NCBI RefSeq assembly: GCF_002368035.1
Contig: NZ_AP018222.1
Span: forward strand, 682,001-746,000
Length of the DNA: 64,000 bases
Direction: 5' to 3'
Source: Nostoc linckia NIES-25
GTDB taxonomy: Bacteria > Cyanobacteriota > Cyanobacteriia > Cyanobacteriales > Nostocaceae
Shown: one piece after another, positions 1 through 8,851 of the stretch
Layout of the letters: each line of letters starts with the position of its first letter
Position numbering within the stretch: the stretch's first letter is position 1
The notes under the pieces: model-generated
Told to the model about the DNA's origin: nothing
The model's input: only the letters and a program-made list of their open reading frames with translations
The model's database searches: none
Made by a program: the position numbers and the translations under genes

Positions 1-447
1 CGAAAATTCAGGCTTTCGCGCTAATCACAAATTAAAACTTTGAATCATATTATGAGTGAGAGTTTAAATTCTGAATCATAACTAGAGAATGAGTTGAAAA
101 AACATAATTGGACAAAACTTGCACAAAAATCTCTGACAAAATTTTTCTAACTTAAACTTTCAATTCAAAATATGGTTCAAATACCCATGTTATGGTTCAA
201 AAATTTTGTTCTAGTAGATATCGGAGTAAAAATCAAATATTTCATTGAACAAGCGATCGCTCTGTTGTTGGGCGATCGCCTACTCAAATCGTAGCTGAAT
301 AATAATGATAATCAAGCCGAAGGGTTGATACAAACGCCTCTCGTATCAATATTTTTATCCCCTACACGATAATCATTATTAATAAAAAAACTCGAATACT
401 AAAAGTGAACTATAAACTGGATACTCATTTTTGAACCATATCATGAG
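1..447. other. AT-rich intergenic region with nested inverted repeats, no gene
   Basis: I see no credible coding region here. Around 300-385 two inverted repeats are nested: an outer AATAATGAT / ATCATTATT pair and an inner TGATAC / GTATCA pair, which could fold into one long hairpin downstream of the toxin gene on the minus strand. A HIP1-rich stretch lies near 250-290. Function unknown. Confidence 0.5.
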
Positions 448-738
448 TTAAAATCTCATTTTTTGTTTCAAATCACAGACATGATAGCAAGCAATTACAG
501 TAATGACATTTTCTTCTACAACATAAATAACACCATAGGGAAACCTACGTATTAATGCTCGACGTGCTTGCCGATACACCACAGGATAAGCTAAAGGGTT
601 ACGTCCAATTAAAGCTAAACAGCTATCAACTGCACGCACAAATTCCGAACCTAATCCAGGATCGCGTTGCTCGTACCATTCAAAAGCATCTTGAATATCT
701 AGTTCTGCTTCTGGACTAATTATTAACTGATAGCTCAT
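448..738 (-). CDS. RelE/ParE-family toxin of a toxin-antitoxin pair
   Basis: The 96-residue product has the plasmid-stabilisation (RelE/ParE) outline: an N-terminal helical part with DIQDAFEWYEQRDPGLG, a central NPLAYPVVY turn and the ARRALIRRFPYGVIYVVE strand pair that marks the family. These proteins cleave ribosome-bound mRNA or poison gyrase; which one cannot be decided here. Its start overlaps the stop of the upstream antitoxin gene by 4 bases, the usual arrangement for coupled translation. Family call is secure, target unknown. Confidence 0.88.
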   Translation of the reverse strand: MSYQLIISPEAELDIQDAFEWYEQRDPGLGSEFVRAVDSCLALIGRNPLAYPVVYRQARRALIRRFPYGVIYVVEENVITVIACYHVCDLKQKMRF

Positions 739-956
739 TCAGATAAACCTAGTCTTTGCTTGACTGATTGCCAGCTTGAACCTCGGTTTGGGTCTTGGCG
801 ATGCATTTCCAAACGTCTATCTAATTCTTGTTTTTGCTCATTGCTGAGAGGAACCTCATCGGGTGTGGCAAGAATGCTGTCCCATAAATCTTCGGCAAGT
901 TGTATACGTTCGGATACACTTAGTTCAGAGATATCTACTTTTAATATTGGGTGCAT
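735..956 (-). CDS. addiction-module antitoxin of the RelE-type pair
   Basis: This 73-residue protein matches the cyanobacterial addiction-module antitoxin family: an N-terminal ISELSVSERIQLAEDLWDSI helix, a proline-rich link (TPDEVPLS) and a C-terminal EQKQELDRRLEMHRQDPNRGSSW tail that normally wraps the toxin. It is transcribed before the toxin and overlaps it by 4 bases, so the two form an operon that antitoxin and complex probably autoregulate. Confidence 0.85.
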   Translation of the reverse strand: MHPILKVDISELSVSERIQLAEDLWDSILATPDEVPLSNEQKQELDRRLEMHRQDPNRGSSWQSVKQRLGLSE

Positions 957-1034
957 ATTCTTTGTTAATTTAGTTGCTTCATGTAGTCTTATTTTAGATT
1001 AAAATGACTTATATTTTGTGAATTGAGATATATT

Positions 1035-1667
1035 TTACCCTAATTTACCTTGTACCCAAGCGCGGAAAGATTCAACCAAATCGATTTCATCCATAGTTTT
1101 ACTTTGCTGGATAAATTTATTCATATCGATAACAGCAACTAAAGGAAAAGCACTACTAAATTTAATCTCAATATACTGACTTTCTACTAATTGATAAAAT
1201 TTTAAACTCTCGCCGTCGTATCTCCACAATTCTCCTACGCCTAAAGCAGCATAAATATTAAACTTATTAACAGAACTACTAGTAATATCAATTTCGACTG
1301 CCAAATCAGGTGGTGGGTCTGTTCTTAAGTCTAATTTTTGTTTCCCTCTAATTGCTGGCTCATTTTGAATATAATAGCAACTATCGGGTTCTATTCCTTT
1401 GGATATTGGTTGACGTTTTAATGTTGTAGAACCAGCACTTCTAATTTTAATTTTTAATTCCACTGCTAAAGCGAATATCAATCTGTCAAACTGAATTTTA
1501 GGATTTTCGTGTTCAAACAGTGGTGTCATAATTTCTAAAGTACCGCAGTCATAAGCAAAGCGAGAACCTCTATCCTCGCCTGTATCTCTGAGCAAGGCTT
1601 CAAAGGTTCCCCAGCTAATGTTGTATAGCACTGTTCTTTGTTCAGCAGGTGTTGACTGGACAAGCAT
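1035..1667 (-). CDS. Uma2-family (DUF820) putative restriction endonuclease
   Basis: The 210-residue protein belongs to the Uma2/DUF820 family, abundant in cyanobacteria and predicted to have a PD-(D/E)XK nuclease fold. Visible marks are the GTLEIMTPLFEHE segment, PDLAVEID (the acidic pair of the active site) and GVGELWRYDGE near the C-terminus. It follows the 1669-2277 gene with one base between them, so both may be co-transcribed. Biological role of the family is not established. Confidence 0.85.
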   Translation of the reverse strand: MLVQSTPAEQRTVLYNISWGTFEALLRDTGEDRGSRFAYDCGTLEIMTPLFEHENPKIQFDRLIFALAVELKIKIRSAGSTTLKRQPISKGIEPDSCYYIQNEPAIRGKQKLDLRTDPPPDLAVEIDITSSSVNKFNIYAALGVGELWRYDGESLKFYQLVESQYIEIKFSSAFPLVAVIDMNKFIQQSKTMDEIDLVESFRAWVQGKLG

Positions 1668-1668
1668 A

Positions 1669-2277
1669 TTAAAATATTTGTTCTGTCAGGATGTTAGATA
1701 AAATTCCTAAAATTTTACCTATGTCACTAATATAATATTCGCCTAAGTCAATTTCAACGACTTGCCCAACCAGCTTTAAAAATTTCCAGATGGTTCCAGT
1801 GGTGACAGTACCATAAATTGTTTTAATGTTATTTCCTTCACGTTCATTAAACAATTTAGCTGCTAACATCTCTGCTACGCACTGACCTAATCCTGCATTA
1901 ATATTTTCCTTCTTTGCTTCTACAATTGTTACTACTGGTGCGTTAAGAATTAAGAGTTCTGGCGAACGGCTGATAATAAAATCGCAATTTCCATTTAATC
2001 CCTGTGGTGTATCTACAGTAAAATCGATACCCGAAAATAAGCTTATTTGATTATTTAAATATTTTCTTATACCAATTAAAATAGGCGCAATAATCATTTC
2101 GGAACGCGACTTTTCTGTATTACTTGCTAAAGCTAAAGGTATATTTTCTTGTAATATTTCTGCAAGTAGTGGAGGACATTCTATTGGTGGGGTAGATGCA
2201 AATATATCAATTTTGTCAGAAATGATTAAATCGAAGGTTTTTCTAACTTTATCGAGAGTAAAGTCGCTGTAAGACAT
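1669..2277 (-). CDS. hypothetical protein with PD-(D/E)XK nuclease-like core
   Basis: The 202-residue protein resembles a widespread cyanobacterial family of unknown function. The part NGNCDFIISRSPELL followed by VVTIVEAKKENINAGLGQ fits the D...E-x-K arrangement of PD-(D/E)XK nucleases, at about residues 98-130. No signal peptide or membrane segment is visible. It is directly upstream of the Uma2-like gene in the same direction. The nuclease fold is an inference from the motif only. Confidence 0.7.
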   Translation of the reverse strand: MSYSDFTLDKVRKTFDLIISDKIDIFASTPPIECPPLLAEILQENIPLALASNTEKSRSEMIIAPILIGIRKYLNNQISLFSGIDFTVDTPQGLNGNCDFIISRSPELLILNAPVVTIVEAKKENINAGLGQCVAEMLAAKLFNEREGNNIKTIYGTVTTGTIWKFLKLVGQVVEIDLGEYYISDIGKILGILSNILTEQIF

Positions 2278-2371
2278 TTTAGCTACTCCTGTAAATAATC
2301 CAGGTAGTGAAATTGTGCCAAATATTATTACTTAATAATTGACACAATCAGTATCTAAACATTGTCTACTT

Positions 2372-3634
2372 TTAACTAGAGAATTGAGCAAAAAAGTCTA
2401 GGGTTTCCTTTAGTGCTTTGATGAAAATATCAATTTCCTCACGGGTATTGTAGAACGATAAACTTGCCCGTGCGCTTGCAGGAATTCCTAAGTAGCGGTG
2501 TAATGGTTGAGTACAGTGATGTCCAGAACGAATGGCAATGCCTTCTTGATCTAATAATGTAGATAAGTCGTTGGCGTGGACTCCTTCGGCGGTGAATGTA
2601 GCTAAAGCGGCTCTACCTTCCCCTTGAGCATTTGGTTTGGGGCCGTAAAGTCTTATTTGGGGAATTTGCTCTAATTGTTGGAACAAATAAGCTGTTAATT
2701 CAGCTTCGTAGGCGTGAATTTTATCCATACCGATACTACTAAGATAATCTATAGCAGCACCTAGAGCGATCGCTTCCCCAATTGCAGGCGTACCAGCCTC
2801 AAATTTATGCGGTAATTCTGCATAAGTGGAATGGTCTAAATACACCTCTGCAATCATTTCACCACCGCCAAAAAATGGCGGCATTGAGTTTAACAATTCC
2901 AACTTGCCATACAAAAATCCGATGCCAGTTGGAGCGCACATTTTATGACCGGAAGCAACCAACCAATCACAATCTATTTTTTGTACATCGGTGGGGAAAT
3001 GAGGTACACTTTGACAAGCATCAACTAAGAATTTCGCGCCGTATCTGTGAGCAATACTAGCAATTTCTTGCACTGGATTAATACAACCCAAAGCATTAGA
3101 AATATGCACTACTGACACCAATTTTGTTTTTTCAGAAATCAGCTTTTTAAACTGTTCCAAATCAAAAGTTTGTTCTGGTGTCAATTCAACAAATTTCAAC
3201 ACTGCGCCAGTTTTTTGTGCCACCAATTGCCAAGGCACGATATTACTGTGGTGTTCCATTACCGAGAGAATAATCTCATCTCCCGGCTGTAAATTATTCA
3301 TTCCCCAACTGTAGGCTACTAAGTTAATCGCCTCGCTAGCGTTGCGGGTGTAGACAATTTCTTGACGCGATGCAGCATTAATAAATTTGGCAACTTTGTC
3401 TCGCGCACCTTCATAAGCATCGGTAGCCTTAGCACTCAAAGTATGGGCGCCACGATGCACGTTAGCATTATATTGCTCGTAATAATCCCGCAGGGTATTT
3501 AATACGAGTAATGGCTTTTGCGATGTTGCAGCATTATCGAGATAAACTAGGGTTTTCTCATTGACTTCCTGATGCAAAATCGGGAAGTCAGCACGAACTT
3601 TATCGGCAAGGGTTTTAGTAGTGGTGAAAGTCAT
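2372..3634 (-). CDS. sufS: cysteine desulfurase SufS
   Basis: SufS takes sulfur from cysteine with pyridoxal phosphate and delivers it to the SufBCD scaffold. The 420-residue length is normal for group II desulfurases. The PLP lysine is seen in VASGHKMCAPTG, the catalytic cysteine in RSGHHCTQPLHRYLG, and an upstream NASEAIN motif also fits. It is the last gene of the sufBCDS operon. Between it and sufD lies a short palindromic repeat that could affect transcript processing. Confidence 0.96.
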   Translation of the reverse strand: MTFTTTKTLADKVRADFPILHQEVNEKTLVYLDNAATSQKPLLVLNTLRDYYEQYNANVHRGAHTLSAKATDAYEGARDKVAKFINAASRQEIVYTRNASEAINLVAYSWGMNNLQPGDEIILSVMEHHSNIVPWQLVAQKTGAVLKFVELTPEQTFDLEQFKKLISEKTKLVSVVHISNALGCINPVQEIASIAHRYGAKFLVDACQSVPHFPTDVQKIDCDWLVASGHKMCAPTGIGFLYGKLELLNSMPPFFGGGEMIAEVYLDHSTYAELPHKFEAGTPAIGEAIALGAAIDYLSSIGMDKIHAYEAELTAYLFQQLEQIPQIRLYGPKPNAQGEGRAALATFTAEGVHANDLSTLLDQEGIAIRSGHHCTQPLHRYLGIPASARASLSFYNTREEIDIFIKALKETLDFFAQFSS

Positions 3635-3657
3635 TGGTAGATTAGTTATTAGTCATT

Positions 3658-3696
3658 AGTAGAGACGCGATTAATCGCGTCTGTACAATAGTCATT
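3658..3696. repeat. short palindromic repeat, copy 1
   Basis: The perfect 20-base palindrome AGACGCGATTAATCGCGTCT sits at 3663-3682 and is followed by TGTACAATAGTCATT. The same block, with one change in the palindrome centre, occurs at 8294-8329 after sufR. It looks like a dispersed genomic repeat of about 35 bases placed in gene ends. Here it lies between sufD and sufS. Confidence 0.75.
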
Positions 3697-5050
3697 AATC
3701 ATTAGTTAGAGACTTGAGACTATTGACCGTGTTTAGTAATATTTCCCTGAGAGAGGGAACTGGTATTTGGTTGATAATTTCAGCAGCAAAGGCGTTAATT
3801 AACAATTTGCGAGCATCATTTTCATCAATTCCCCGGCTTTGGAGGTAGAAGATTTCGTCATCTTCTAATTGACTGACGGTAGCGCCGTGAGCGCACTTGA
3901 CGTTATCCGCAGTAATTTCTAATTGAGGTTTAGTATCGACTCTGGCTTTTGATGATAGCAGCAAATTCCGATTTAGCTGGGCTGCATCTGTCAGCTGCGC
4001 TGGTTTGGGTACAAAAACTTTACCATTGAACACTGCATGAGCGCGATCGCCAACAATACATTTATGCAATTGTTTGCTTGTACCATAAGGATAATTCAAA
4101 GCGATCGCACTGTGAGTATCCGCTAACTGTTTGCCAGAAATCATCGTCAACCCATTGAGAGTAGTTTGGGTTTGTTCGCCAGTTTGCAAAACTTCCAAAT
4201 TGTGGCGCGATAATTTGCCACCGAAAGTTATTGCATGACAAGTATATCGACTATCACGGGACTGAGCGATCGCAGTCTTCCCAATATGAAAAGCCTCTGC
4301 ACCTTCTCGTTCAACCCTAGTGTGACTTACTTCGGCATTTTCACCAAGCCAAATTTCCGTTACCGCATTAGTAAAATAAACCCCTGGCTCTGTAAGGTTC
4401 CTATACTCCTCAACCAAAGTTACCTGCGAACCACCTTCCGCTACCACCAAACAACGCGGCTGTGAAATCGTCGCACTTTCACCCGTAACCGCAACAAACA
4501 CCAGATGAATTGGCGTCTCAACTACCACATTCTTCTTCACCCAAACCACTGCTACATCAGCGATTCCAGCAGTATTGAGAGCCGTAAAAACTTCCTGCGC
4601 TCCCTCAGCTTGAGCTAAATACTGTTGTACAGCTTCCTGTTCAGCGACAGATAACTCAGCCAAATTACTCACCACCACCCCAGGCGGTAAATTTGCGACT
4701 GCGGATAACTCCGACGCGTAAACACCATTTACAAAAACCAAACGACTGTTAGCCGTTTCTGGCAAAATTTCGGGTAGAGACGTTACATGTAACGTCTCTA
4801 CATTAAATTGCACTTGTCGCAGAGAAGATAAATCTGTAAAGCGCCATTCTTCTTCGCGGGTGTTGGGAATAGTAGAGTGGCGTACCACGTTAGCGGCGCT
4901 TTCACGTAAACTTTGCAACCACCCTTCTGTTTTGGATGCGGTTACTTGGTTTAACAAGTTGATTAAATACGCATCTTTATCCAACAGAGTCGCTGTCAAA
5001 CTAACTGCATCCGAGTTAGGAATTGGACTAGGAGAAACTTGAATACTCAT
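3695..5050 (-). CDS. sufD: Fe-S cluster assembly scaffold protein SufD
   Basis: SufD pairs with SufB and SufC in the SufBC2D scaffold that builds iron-sulfur clusters. The 451-residue protein ends in the family beta-helix and C-terminal helices, with KCAHGATVSQLEDDEIFYLQ and SRGIDENDARKLLINAFAAE plainly visible. Its ATG overlaps the stop of sufC by one base (TAATG), pointing to translational coupling. The N-terminal EEWRFTDLS segment is also typical of SufD. Confidence 0.95.
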   Translation of the reverse strand: MSIQVSPSPIPNSDAVSLTATLLDKDAYLINLLNQVTASKTEGWLQSLRESAANVVRHSTIPNTREEEWRFTDLSSLRQVQFNVETLHVTSLPEILPETANSRLVFVNGVYASELSAVANLPPGVVVSNLAELSVAEQEAVQQYLAQAEGAQEVFTALNTAGIADVAVVWVKKNVVVETPIHLVFVAVTGESATISQPRCLVVAEGGSQVTLVEEYRNLTEPGVYFTNAVTEIWLGENAEVSHTRVEREGAEAFHIGKTAIAQSRDSRYTCHAITFGGKLSRHNLEVLQTGEQTQTTLNGLTMISGKQLADTHSAIALNYPYGTSKQLHKCIVGDRAHAVFNGKVFVPKPAQLTDAAQLNRNLLLSSKARVDTKPQLEITADNVKCAHGATVSQLEDDEIFYLQSRGIDENDARKLLINAFAAEIINQIPVPSLREILLNTVNSLKSLTND

Positions 5051-5838
5051 TAGACACCCACCTCAGCCGCGAATTCTGCCAGCACCCAGTCATAACCGCG
5101 AGACTCCAATTCTAGTGCCAATTCTTTACCGCCACTGGTGAGAATCCGGCCGTTTGCCATGACATGGACAAAATCTGGCACAATATAATCGAGTAACCGT
5201 TGGTAATGGGTAATCAAAATCGTGGAATTTTCTGGAGTTGCCAGTTGATTTACACCATTGGCTACAATTCTCAGCGCGTCAATATCTAAACCCGAATCAG
5301 TCTCATCCAAAATTGCTAACTTCGGTTCTAACAGCGCCATTTGCAGAATTTCATTCCGCTTTTTCTCACCACCAGAAAAACCTTCATTCAAACTGCGATT
5401 GAGGAAAGCGGCATTCATTTTTACCACTTCCAGCTTTTCCTCAATTAAATCATCAAAATCAAACGCGTCTATTTCTTCTAAACCCTGTGCTTTCAGCCGG
5501 GAATTGTACGCCACCCGCAAGAAATCCAAATTACTCACACCAGGAATTTCTAACGGATATTGGAAAGCCAAAAATACACCACTTCTAGCGCGTTCCTCTG
5601 GTTCCAACTCCAGCAGATTTTTTCCTTGGAAAATTATTTCGCCGCCAGTCACCTCATACGCCGGATGTCCAGCCAACACCTTAGAAAAGGTACTCTTACC
5701 AGAACCATTCGGCCCCATAATCGCATGAATTTCACCCGATCGCACCTCCAGATTCACACCTTTTAAAATCGGTGTTCCATCAACATTAGCCGTCAGATCC
5801 CGTACCGACAGCACAACTTCACTATTTTCAATAATCAT
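5050..5838 (-). CDS. sufC: Fe-S assembly ATPase SufC
   Basis: SufC is the ABC-type ATPase of the SufBCD complex; it drives conformational change in the scaffold. Walker A (GPNGSGKST), the family signature (GFSGGEKKRNEILQM) and Walker B (LAILDETDSGLDIDAL) are intact. I choose the ATG at 5838 (MIIENSEVVL, 262 residues) because an AGGGAGA ribosome site precedes it. An upstream ATG at 5934 would add 32 residues that derive from a low-complexity CTCTGCG repeat and are not SufC-like. Confidence 0.94.
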   Translation of the reverse strand: MIIENSEVVLSVRDLTANVDGTPILKGVNLEVRSGEIHAIMGPNGSGKSTFSKVLAGHPAYEVTGGEIIFQGKNLLELEPEERARSGVFLAFQYPLEIPGVSNLDFLRVAYNSRLKAQGLEEIDAFDFDDLIEEKLEVVKMNAAFLNRSLNEGFSGGEKKRNEILQMALLEPKLAILDETDSGLDIDALRIVANGVNQLATPENSTILITHYQRLLDYIVPDFVHVMANGRILTSGGKELALELESRGYDWVLAEFAAEVGV

Positions 5839-5934
5839 CTTCTCTCCCTTCTCTTTCTCTGCGCTCTCTGCGCCTCTGCGGTTCGTTACTCTTCCAGAGA
5901 CGAACACCAAATCTGTGTCCATCCCTGCTTCCAT

Positions 5935-7374
5935 CTATCCAACACTGCCTTCTAACTTCAAACTCAACAACTTATCAGCTTCCACAGCAAATTCCATCGG
6001 TAGCTGATTGAAAACATCCTTACAGAAGCCGCTAATCATCATCGAAATCGCATCTTCTGAAGAAATACCCCGTTGAGCGAAGTAAAATAACTGGTCTTCC
6101 CCAATCTTGGAAGTAGAAGCTTCATGTTCTACTTTCGCAGTATTATTTTGCACCTGGATGTAGGGGAAAGTATTGGCGTGGGCATTATCCCCAATCAGCA
6201 TTGAGTCGCACTGAGAGTAGTTTCTCGCCCCTTTAGCAGTCGGGTTGATTTTCACCAAACCCCGGTAACTGTTACTGGATTGACCTGCGGAGATTCCCTT
6301 AGAAATAATTGTACTGCGGGTATTCTTACCCACGTGAACCATCTTTGTACCCGTGTCGGCTTGCTGCATGTTATTTGTCAGCGCCACCGAGTAGAATTCA
6401 CCCACAGAGTTATCACCCACCAACACGCAGCTAGGATACTTCCAAGTAATTGCCGAACCTGTTTCTACTTGAGTCCAGGAAATCTTAGAATTTACGCCCT
6501 GACACAAACCGCGCTTGGTGACAAAGTTGTAAATACCGCCTTTACCGTTGGCATCCCCAGCGTACCAGTTTTGCACGGTGGAATATTTAATTTCGGCGTT
6601 GTCTAAAGCGACAAGTTCCACCACAGCCGCGTGCAGCTGGTTGCTGTCATACATTGGCGCGGTACAACCTTCGAGGTAGGAAACGTAGCTACCTTCTTCG
6701 GCGACAATCAAAGTCCGCTCAAATTGTCCCGTATCTCCAGAGTTGATGCGGAAGTAGGTAGACAGTTCCATCGGACATTTGACGCCTTTAGGAATGTAGA
6801 CGAAGGAACCATCGCTAAATACCGCAGAGTTGAGGGCGGCAAAATAGTTGTCAGCTACGGGAACGACGCTACCCAGGTATTTTTTTACGAGTTCTGGGTG
6901 TTCCTGCAACGCTTCGGAAATCGAGCAGAAAATCACGCCGTCTTTGGCTAGCTTCTCTTTAAATGTAGTGGCAACAGAAACGCTATCGAAAATCGCATCT
7001 ACAGCTACGTTAGCCAGTCGCTTTTGTTCGGATAAAGGAATACCCAGCTTTTCAAAGGTTTCCAGCAGCGTTGGATCTACTTCTTCCAAGCTGTTGAGTT
7101 TTTCTTTCTTGCGTTTTGGTGCTGAGTAATAAATAATATCTTGATAATTAATTGGCGGATACTTGACGTTCGGCCAAGTTGGTTCTGTCATTTTTTGCCA
7201 CTGGCGATAAGCCTTGAGGCGAAAGTCCAACATGAACTCTGGCTCGTTTTTCTTCGCCGAAATCAAGCGGATAACGTCCTCGTCTAGTCCACGAGGGATA
7301 GTATCCGTCTCAATGTCGGTGACAAAGCCGTACTTGTAAGGTTGGTTGACTAAGGTTTTGACAGTGGCACTCAT
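5935..7374 (-). CDS. sufB: Fe-S cluster assembly scaffold protein SufB
   Basis: SufB is the main scaffold subunit on which the iron-sulfur cluster forms. The 479-residue length and the segments VFSDGSFVYIPKGVKCPMEL, YLEGCTAPMYD and the C-terminal EHEASTSKIGEDQLFYFAQR are standard for the family. It is the first gene of the operon. The stretch before sufC (96 bases) contains a CTCTGCG-type repeat. Transcription is divergent from sufR, with two SufR operator matches in the shared promoter region. Confidence 0.97.
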   Translation of the reverse strand: MSATVKTLVNQPYKYGFVTDIETDTIPRGLDEDVIRLISAKKNEPEFMLDFRLKAYRQWQKMTEPTWPNVKYPPINYQDIIYYSAPKRKKEKLNSLEEVDPTLLETFEKLGIPLSEQKRLANVAVDAIFDSVSVATTFKEKLAKDGVIFCSISEALQEHPELVKKYLGSVVPVADNYFAALNSAVFSDGSFVYIPKGVKCPMELSTYFRINSGDTGQFERTLIVAEEGSYVSYLEGCTAPMYDSNQLHAAVVELVALDNAEIKYSTVQNWYAGDANGKGGIYNFVTKRGLCQGVNSKISWTQVETGSAITWKYPSCVLVGDNSVGEFYSVALTNNMQQADTGTKMVHVGKNTRSTIISKGISAGQSSNSYRGLVKINPTAKGARNYSQCDSMLIGDNAHANTFPYIQVQNNTAKVEHEASTSKIGEDQLFYFAQRGISSEDAISMMISGFCKDVFNQLPMEFAVEADKLLSLKLEGSVG

Positions 7375-7496
7375 CGGTAATAATCTCTCGCGTTCAGTTC
7401 AATCTCTTTAAGGATGGGAGACAAGATTTTTTGCCGACTCCCATCTTCCATTACGGAGTGGTTACACGGCTGCTAGAATAGTGGTGGAGACAAAAA

Positions 7497-7510
7497 CAAC
7501 AGCTATGTTG
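7497..7510. promoter_or_regulatory. SufR operator 1 (CAAC-N6-GTTG)
   Basis: The sequence CAAC AGCTAT GTTG is an exact match to the CAAC-N6-GTTG palindrome known for SufR binding in Synechocystis. It lies between the sufB and sufR starts. A second copy begins 45 bases further toward sufR. Confidence 0.82.
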
Positions 7511-7541
7511 TTTTATGTATCTCCATTTTACGCTAAATTAA

Positions 7542-7555
7542 CAACAACAATGTTG
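7542..7555. promoter_or_regulatory. SufR operator 2 (CAAC-N6-GTTG)
   Basis: The sequence CAAC AACAAT GTTG is the second exact match to the SufR palindrome in the divergent sufB/sufR promoter. It is 59 bases upstream of the sufR start codon, so it probably serves autorepression of sufR, while the 7497 site serves sufB. Confidence 0.82.
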
Positions 7556-7614
7556 TCAAAGTCAAATTTTCCCAGAAATTTTTGGGGCGTTCCCGCAGCG
7601 TCTGACATCTGAAG

Positions 7615-8295
7615 ATGGCGACTATCAACCAGTCCTCAACCAAGCAAGAAATCCTAGAGTACCTCCACAAGCACGAAAAAGCAACGGCTATTGAGCTAGC
7701 TGAAGTTTTGGAAGTCAGCAAGCAAGCGATTCGCCGTCACCTCAAAGATTTGGAGACGGAGGAGTTAGTTTTGTTTTCGATATCAGAACAAGCTGGAATG
7801 GGGCGTCCGCAGCACGTTTATCAACTGAGTCGTCAAGGACGCGATCGCTTGCATCGGACAATGAGTGATAAATTTGGTGATGCTAGCGGGAATTTTGCGG
7901 TTTCGCTGCTCGATACCTTAGCTGAAACCGTAGGATACGACCAATTTAAATCGATTTTACAAAAGCAGTGGGAGCGTAAAGCACAAGAATACCGCGATCG
8001 CGTGGGTAACGGTTCCCTAAAAGAACGTGTAGCCAACCTAGTAGAGTTGAGAAAAGCCGAAGGCTTCATGGCCGAGTATCACTCCGTTGATGTGCCTGAC
8101 TCCTCTAGAGGCGAAAGTTTCATATTAATAGAACATAACTGCGCCATTTCCAACGTTGCTGAATCTTTCCCCACCATTTGCGGTCATGAATTACAAATGT
8201 TTGCTGCTGTCTTACCAGACTGTACAGTAGAACGCACCCACTGGATTATCAATGGCGAACACCGTTGTGGTTATTTGGTGCAAGCTTGTAATTAG
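7615..8295 (+). CDS. sufR: Fe-S cluster-sensing repressor SufR
   Basis: SufR represses the suf operon when Fe-S supply is adequate. The 226-residue protein has an N-terminal winged helix-turn-helix (TAIELAEVLEVSKQAIRRHLKDLE, about residues 23-46). Near the C-terminus are cysteines in EHNCAISN, TICGHE, LPDCTVER and EHRCGYLV; in known SufR proteins such cysteines bind the cluster. It is divergent from sufBCDS with two operator palindromes between them, the same architecture as in other cyanobacteria. Confidence 0.96.
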   Translation: MATINQSSTKQEILEYLHKHEKATAIELAEVLEVSKQAIRRHLKDLETEELVLFSISEQAGMGRPQHVYQLSRQGRDRLHRTMSDKFGDASGNFAVSLLDTLAETVGYDQFKSILQKQWERKAQEYRDRVGNGSLKERVANLVELRKAEGFMAEYHSVDVPDSSRGESFILIEHNCAISNVAESFPTICGHELQMFAAVLPDCTVERTHWIINGEHRCGYLVQACN

Positions 8296-8329
8296 AGACG
8301 CGATTCATCGCGTCTGTACAATAGTCATT
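8294..8329. repeat. short palindromic repeat, copy 2
   Basis: The near-perfect palindrome AGACGCGATTCATCGCGTCT (8296-8315) plus TGTACAATAGTCATT matches the block at 3658-3696. It begins at the sufR stop codon, so it forms the immediate 3' end of that transcript. Confidence 0.75.
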
Positions 8330-8394
8330 GGTAATTTGTGAAAATTTATTTCCAATACCCCATGCCCAACAAAATAAATTTGAAATAGCATTTT

Positions 8395-8655
8395 ATGGAT
8401 GTAGCACCACACCAACCGTCAACCCAATTTTTAACATTGGAAGAGTCAGCACAAATAGATGCGGCTTTGTTATCTTCTCCAGAAAAGTTTTTAACCAGAT
8501 TGACACTTTCATCGCTAAAGCTTTTAAAATATATCGCTCAAGAATACGGTGTTGCTATTGAAGATTTGACATCCGAACAAGTAATTGCTTGGTTTGAAAA
8601 AGATGCCAAAATTCGACGCGAACAAGGAATCGAAGCTTCATTTTTGAAGTGGTAA
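8395..8655 (+). CDS. conserved small cyanobacterial hypothetical protein
   Basis: The 86-residue product has no recognised domain. It is helical and acidic in its second half (IAQEYGVAIEDLTSEQVIAWFEKDAKIRRE, split here over two helices) and ends in FLKW. No membrane segment or signal peptide is visible. It follows sufR in the same direction after about 100 bases and a palindromic repeat, so read-through is possible but not shown. Confidence 0.6.
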   Translation: MDVAPHQPSTQFLTLEESAQIDAALLSSPEKFLTRLTLSSLKLLKYIAQEYGVAIEDLTSEQVIAWFEKDAKIRREQGIEASFLKW

Positions 8656-8691
8656 TAAAGTTTATAGCAATTTGCATTTGCATATTTCAAA

Positions 8692-8719
8692 GTAGGGGCG
8701 CACAGCTGTGCGCCCCTAC
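8692..8719. repeat. 28-base perfect palindrome (REP-like)
   Basis: The palindrome has arms GTAGGGGCGCACAG / CTGTGCGCCCCTAC with no loop. A related, slightly imperfect palindrome lies at 10447-10476. The pattern suggests a dispersed REP-like family. Confidence 0.8.
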
Positions 8720-8768
8720 CAAAGTTTATTTGTCCCATTCTTTTTTCAAATTTTTATACCTATACACA

Positions 8769-8814
8769 ATATCCCGCTTTTAAAAAGCAGAAACGTTTCT
8801 TAAAAGCGGGATAT
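8769..8814. repeat. long inverted repeat downstream of the KGG gene
   Basis: Arms ATATCCCGCTTTT and AAAAGCGGGATAT (13 bases, perfect) flank 20 bases that themselves contain the palindrome AGAAACGTTTCT. It is 38 bases beyond the stop of the minus-strand KGG gene and may act as its terminator, although no clear U-tract follows. Confidence 0.7.
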
Positions 8815-8851
8815 TCATAGATAAAAACCAGTGGGCTAATTGACGATGAGT

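Noticed and set aside
5839..5934. N-terminal extension of SufC from an ATG at 5934
   Set aside because: The added residues come from a CTCTGCG repeat, are not SufC-like, and a good ribosome site precedes the ATG at 5838.
8769..8814. Inverted repeat as a proven terminator of the KGG gene
   Set aside because: The stem is strong but no U-tract follows on the minus strand, so it is listed as a repeat only.
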